Shown here: in pieces, positions 5,723-7,967 of the stretch
How positions within the stretch are numbered: the first letter of the stretch is position 1
Layout: the number at the start of each line of letters is the position of its first letter
Made by a program: the position numbers and the translations under genes
Source: an uncultured Lachnospiraceae bacterium
GTDB taxonomy: Bacteria; Bacillota; Clostridia; Lachnospirales; Lachnospiraceae
DNA length: 7,967 nt
NCBI GenBank assembly: GCA_910588405.1
Contig: CAJUPT010000101.1
Span: forward strand, 1 to 7,967
Reading direction: 5' to 3'
Notes under the pieces: generated by a model
Databases searched by the model: none
What the model was told of the DNA's origin: nothing
What the model saw: only the letters and a program-made list of their open reading frames with translations

Positions 5723-7021
5723 TCAATCCTTCACCGCAGTCAGATATTTCGCGCAGAAGGGCTTGATTGTTCCGTTGTCATATACATGCAGGCTGCACCG
5801 GTGAAGTCTTTCCACATCCAGATTCATGGCATCCTGGAAAGCCATCGCGGTCAATGTAAAGGAACCGGCGCGCATCTGCCTCAAAAATAATTCCATATTC
5901 GGAATACCCGCAGACAGTGCCCCCTCTGCCAATGTCCCTTCCGCATCAGTCATTGTCTTGTCTCTTCGCGTCCAGTGCCGTCCAATGTATTCCCGGTTCT
6001 GCGCGGCAGTGGTACGGCCACATTGGCAGCTGTTCTTCCTGTGATTCACTGGCGTCAAGGTTCCGTCAAAGGATGTCAGAAAAGCAGCGTGAAAGCCGCA
6101 TAGAGGATGGTCACAGCAGGAGGGAAGAAAGGCGTCAAAGGGCAAGCCGGTCTGACGACAAATATCGCTTAACAGTTCATCCAGCGTATACCGCTGCCCC
6201 TCCTCCGGACGTTCCGGATACCTTCCGAAAAAAGAAACTGGCTGAAAGTGAATGCCGCGGACCACAGGAGACAGAAGCGCGCCAAAACGGATGATATCTC
6301 CCAGAGCCGTCTCATTCACCCCCCGCACCACCGTCGGCACAAGGGTGACGCCGAGACGGCATCTGCCGCAGTTTTCAATCGCTTTTCGCTTTATCTCAAA
6401 CAAATCGCGGCCCCGCAGCGTTCTGTACACCTCCTCTGTCACACCGTCAAACTGCAGGAACACAAAGGAAAGACCGGCTTGGGCCAGCGCCTGTACGTAT
6501 GACATATCCTCGGCCAGACGGATGCCGTTGGTATTCAGCTGTACATAAGGGCAGCCGAGAGACTTTGCATACCGAATCAGCTGCGGCAGGTCATCCCGCA
6601 GCGTCGGTTCACCGCCGGACAGCTGCAGAAGGGGCCTGCCGCACCGCTCCATAATCAGAGCGATAGCCTGTTTCAGCTCCTCAAAACCGGGTTCCTCCCT
6701 TTCCCCGCCGCCGTCAGCAAAACAGAACCGGCAGTGAAGATTGCAGCGCTGGGTCACTTCCAAAAGCGCACAGCAGGTTCCCTGCTCATGCTCATCGCAA
6801 ATGCCGCAATTTTCCGGGCAGTGCTGTCCCTGCCCTTTTGGCAGACCCTTACTGCCGCCTCGCCAGCTGTCAAAATCCAGTCTGCCTCGCCAGATCGGCA
6901 CCATAAACGCACCGTGCTCCCGGCATTTCTTGTGCAGATAAATCCCGTCCTTTCGCCCTATCCGCGCCGCCTCTACGGGGCGCAGACAGACCGGACAGAC
7001 AGAACGTGTTCTCTCATTCAT
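5723..7021 (-). CDS. trsS: multi-cluster radical SAM protein, Tes/MJ0619-like (TrsS)
   Basis: A 432-residue radical SAM enzyme. The canonical CX3CX2C that binds the SAM-cleaving [4Fe-4S] cluster is Cys93/97/100 (RCNLHCRFCF), followed by LSGGEPTLRDDL (GGEP 136-139). The N-terminus has a rubredoxin/zinc-ribbon-like CPVC (Cys9, Cys12) with KKCREHG (Cys33, His36), then a second CX3CX2C (Cys68/72/75) in CPENCGIC and a Cys-Cys pair (83/84). The C-terminal part adds Cys302-Cys303, Cys308, Cys332, Cys334, Cys409 and Cys423 (PFC near the end). This arrangement is seen in the archaeal MJ0619 / tetraether lipid synthase superfamily, which holds auxiliary Fe-S clusters. I recall the NCBIfam name 'radical SAM (seleno)protein TrsS' for bacterial members; this copy uses only cysteine, with no in-frame UGA. 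The start at 7021 was chosen because GGAGG is six bases upstream; an ATG two codons earlier directly abuts it. It overlaps the NifX-like gene by eight bases. The substrate is unknown. Confidence 0.9.
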   Translation of the reverse strand: MNERTRSVCPVCLRPVEAARIGRKDGIYLHKKCREHGAFMVPIWRGRLDFDSWRGGSKGLPKGQGQHCPENCGICDEHEQGTCCALLEVTQRCNLHCRFCFADGGGEREEPGFEELKQAIALIMERCGRPLLQLSGGEPTLRDDLPQLIRYAKSLGCPYVQLNTNGIRLAEDMSYVQALAQAGLSFVFLQFDGVTEEVYRTLRGRDLFEIKRKAIENCGRCRLGVTLVPTVVRGVNETALGDIIRFGALLSPVVRGIHFQPVSFFGRYPERPEEGQRYTLDELLSDICRQTGLPFDAFLPSCCDHPLCGFHAAFLTSFDGTLTPVNHRKNSCQCGRTTAAQNREYIGRHWTRRDKTMTDAEGTLAEGALSAGIPNMELFLRQMRAGSFTLTAMAFQDAMNLDVERLHRCSLHVYDNGTIKPFCAKYLTAVKD

Positions 7022-7409
7022 TTTCATCCTCCAAGAGACACCGCCCTTCTTCTCCCGAATGACACCCGCTCCCTCCGATAAAGTCTGGAAGCATCGGCAG
7101 CCGATACCGGTTCATTTCCTCCAGCGCCTTCCTTGCGGTCAGCCCTGAAGCCAGATACCGTGTCACGCAGCCCTCATCCGCAAGAATCACAAAGGGCGCC
7201 TCCTCAACAGGTCCGCAGAGCACCGCCTCACAGTCATGTTCCACAATTTTTCTGGCAAAACCGCAGTCTCCGCCCACATCCTCACGGCCATATACCTTAT
7301 ATACGGAAGCCGTCTCCGCCTGCATAATCGTCAGATATTCCGCATCCCCAAAAAGCGAAGACACGATTCCCTCCATCCCCGGCTTCTCTGTCATTGCCGC
7401 TATATACAT
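7014..7409 (-). CDS. NifX/NifB-type Fe-Mo cofactor-binding domain protein
   Basis: A 131-residue protein of the dinitrogenase iron-molybdenum cofactor fold (NifX, NafY, MTH1175-like). The pattern ... GGDCGFARKIVEHDCEAVLCGPV (46-68), DEGCVTRYLASGLTARKALEEM (78-99) and the Cys/His-containing tail GGSGCHSGEEGRC (112-124; Cys116, His117, Cys124) is typical. Relatives carry or scaffold metal clusters on their way to an enzyme. No nitrogenase gene is present, so a role in handling a metal or Fe-S species for this operon is the likely reading, as inference. The ATG has GGGAGGG five bases upstream. It lies 81 bases after the C_GCAxxG gene and overlaps the radical SAM start. Confidence 0.82.
   Translation of the reverse strand: MYIAAMTEKPGMEGIVSSLFGDAEYLTIMQAETASVYKVYGREDVGGDCGFARKIVEHDCEAVLCGPVEEAPFVILADEGCVTRYLASGLTARKALEEMNRYRLPMLPDFIGGSGCHSGEEGRCLLEDENE
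7028..7032 (-). promoter_or_regulatory. ribosome binding site fixing the radical SAM start
   Basis: GGAGG on the minus strand is six bases before the ATG at 7021 and immediately adjacent to the ATG at 7027. Normal spacing therefore favours 7021. Confidence 0.6.
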
Positions 7410-7437
7410 ACAAACCCTCCCGTATTTCGTTTTTCCT

Positions 7438-7508
7438 GATAACGGTTCATATTGCGCGATCAGCCGCTTCCCTTTCCTGACAGTTGCTATTTACAGGAAA
7501 CCGTTATC
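7438..7508 (-). promoter_or_regulatory. nested inverted repeat spanning the C_GCAxxG stop codon and intergenic region
   Basis: On the transcript, GAUAACGGUU (7508-7499) pairs perfectly with AACCGUUAUC (7447-7438). Inside it UUUCCUG (7500-7494) pairs with CAGGAAA (7479-7473) around a 14-base loop that contains the UAA stop. A second CAGGAAA copy (7438-7432) could compete. No U-run follows, so this is not a classical terminator. Processing, differential mRNA stability or translational control of the NifX-like gene are possible roles. Confidence 0.4.
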
Positions 7509-7889
7509 CCTCAGCAGTTCCACGCATTTTTCATATACCGCAATGGTCATCGGCTTGCATCTTTCGGCTTTATACCGCAGCCCTTCCCCCGCGATATCCT
7601 CACAGCTGACAGAACCGTATTCCATTCCAAACCTATCGTCAAACCACTCCACCAGTTCCGGAATCATCACCTGCGCAGCAGTTCCCCTGTCAAACAGAGA
7701 CAGCATCATGGCACCGCCGCTTAAAGCACCGCAGTCATGTCCTGTTCGGATGCCGCCGCACAGGCCCGCAGCGGCGGCACAGAGCGCCTCGCTTTCCTCT
7801 CCCATAAGCATAAGCGCCCCCCGCACAATCGCCTCGGCACAGCAGCAGCCTTTCAGCATATATGTTTCCACCTGCATTCCATAATTCAT
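7491..7889 (-). CDS. C_GCAxxG_C_C family protein (DVU_1555-type)
   Basis: A 132-residue small cysteine-rich protein of the C_GCAxxG_C_C family, redox- or metal-associated proteins of anaerobes with no firm biochemical role. Key features are KGCCCAEAIV (13-22, three adjacent Cys where relatives usually show Asn-Cys-Ala), GLCGGIRTGHDCGALSGGAMM (42-62; Cys44, Cys53), then Cys96, Cys111 and Cys122. The start at 7889 leaves 14 residues before the first Cys motif, as expected for the family; ATGs at 7877 and 7859 are alternatives, the last with an AGGTGG upstream but leaving too little N-terminus. It is the first complete gene of the operon here and precedes the NifX-like gene. Confidence 0.85.
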   Translation of the reverse strand: MNYGMQVETYMLKGCCCAEAIVRGALMLMGEESEALCAAAAGLCGGIRTGHDCGALSGGAMMLSLFDRGTAAQVMIPELVEWFDDRFGMEYGSVSCEDIAGEGLRYKAERCKPMTIAVYEKCVELLRDNGFL

Positions 7890-7967
7890 AATTTAGTCCC
7901 GCAACTCCCCTTCCAAGCCCCATGAACTGGGAGAATTTTCAGCCACTGAAGTGTCTGTAAATCCTCC
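7890..7967 (-). CDS. probable 3' end of an upstream gene, frame undecided
   Basis: Two minus-strand frames are open from the window edge. One ends with TAA three bases before the C_GCAxxG start and reads ...GGFTDTSVAENSPSSWGL...ELRD. The other ends with a TGA overlapping that ATG (ATGA) and reads ...LQTLQWLKILPVHGAW...GTKL. The first resembles the end of a methyltransferase-like domain only vaguely; the second matches the overlap style of this operon. With at most 25 codons I cannot identify the product. The true boundary of the feature lies outside the window. Confidence 0.35.

Noticed and set aside
5613..5725. TGA at the end of the radical SAM gene read as selenocysteine
   Set aside because: The C-terminus (PFCAKYLTAVKD) is where family members normally end, a second TGA follows ten codons later, and I see no convincing SECIS-like hairpin directly after the codon.
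1..7967. CRISPR arrays, tRNA/rRNA genes, insertion sequences, integrase or attachment sites
   Set aside because: No regularly spaced repeats, no cloverleaf or rRNA-like stretches, and no transposase or recombinase motifs were found on either strand.

Overview
The window looks like a chromosomal piece of an anaerobic Firmicute, most likely Clostridia/Lachnospiraceae-like. This is inferred from the F0 subunit a sequence, purine-rich Shine-Dalgarno sites, a moderate GC content with an AT-rich intergenic block, and an oxygen-sensitive gene set. Every convincing gene is on the minus strand, so the order of transcription is from high to low coordinates.

First block (about 7967 down to 986): a tightly packed accessory operon. 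In transcription order it holds the tail of an unidentified gene, a C_GCAxxG_C_C protein, a NifX/NifB-type cofactor-binding protein, a radical SAM protein of the multi-cysteine Tes/MJ0619-like type (TrsS), a small class I methyltransferase (TrsM), a phenylacetate-CoA-ligase-like AMP-forming enzyme, a MobA/MocA-like nucleotidyltransferase, a MoeA-like molybdopterin-binding protein with a four-cysteine tail, and an XdhC-family protein. Several junctions are stop/start overlaps (ATGA at 4999-5002 and 3084-3087; 8 bases at 7014-7021), and three start codons are better placed internally than at the longest ORF. The set resembles the Desulfovibrio vulgaris DVU_1551-1557 neighbourhood, which I recall lying beside a molybdenum hydroxylase (aldehyde oxidoreductase). 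XdhC, MoeA-like and MobA/MocA-like proteins are the usual maturation helpers of Mo hydroxylases. The radical SAM protein, methyltransferase, AMP ligase, NifX-like and C_GCAxxG genes suggest an additional, biochemically uncharacterised modification or cofactor-building step. No hydroxylase structural gene and no selenium gene lies in the window.

Second block (985 down to 707): an AT-rich gap, T-rich on the plus strand, with no convincing intrinsic terminator. It leads into a strong-looking sigma-A promoter (TTGACA, 17-base spacer, TAAGAT) whose predicted transcript starts almost exactly at a 10-bp stem-loop. Third block (706 down to 11): atpB, the F0 ATP synthase a subunit and apparently the first gene of an atp operon that continues off the left edge.

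The most interesting part is the 986-7889 operon. It is a recognisable but functionally unassigned radical SAM/methyltransferase/AMP-ligase system coupled to molybdenum cofactor maturation. The RNA structures at 744-789 and 7438-7508 are secondary points of interest.
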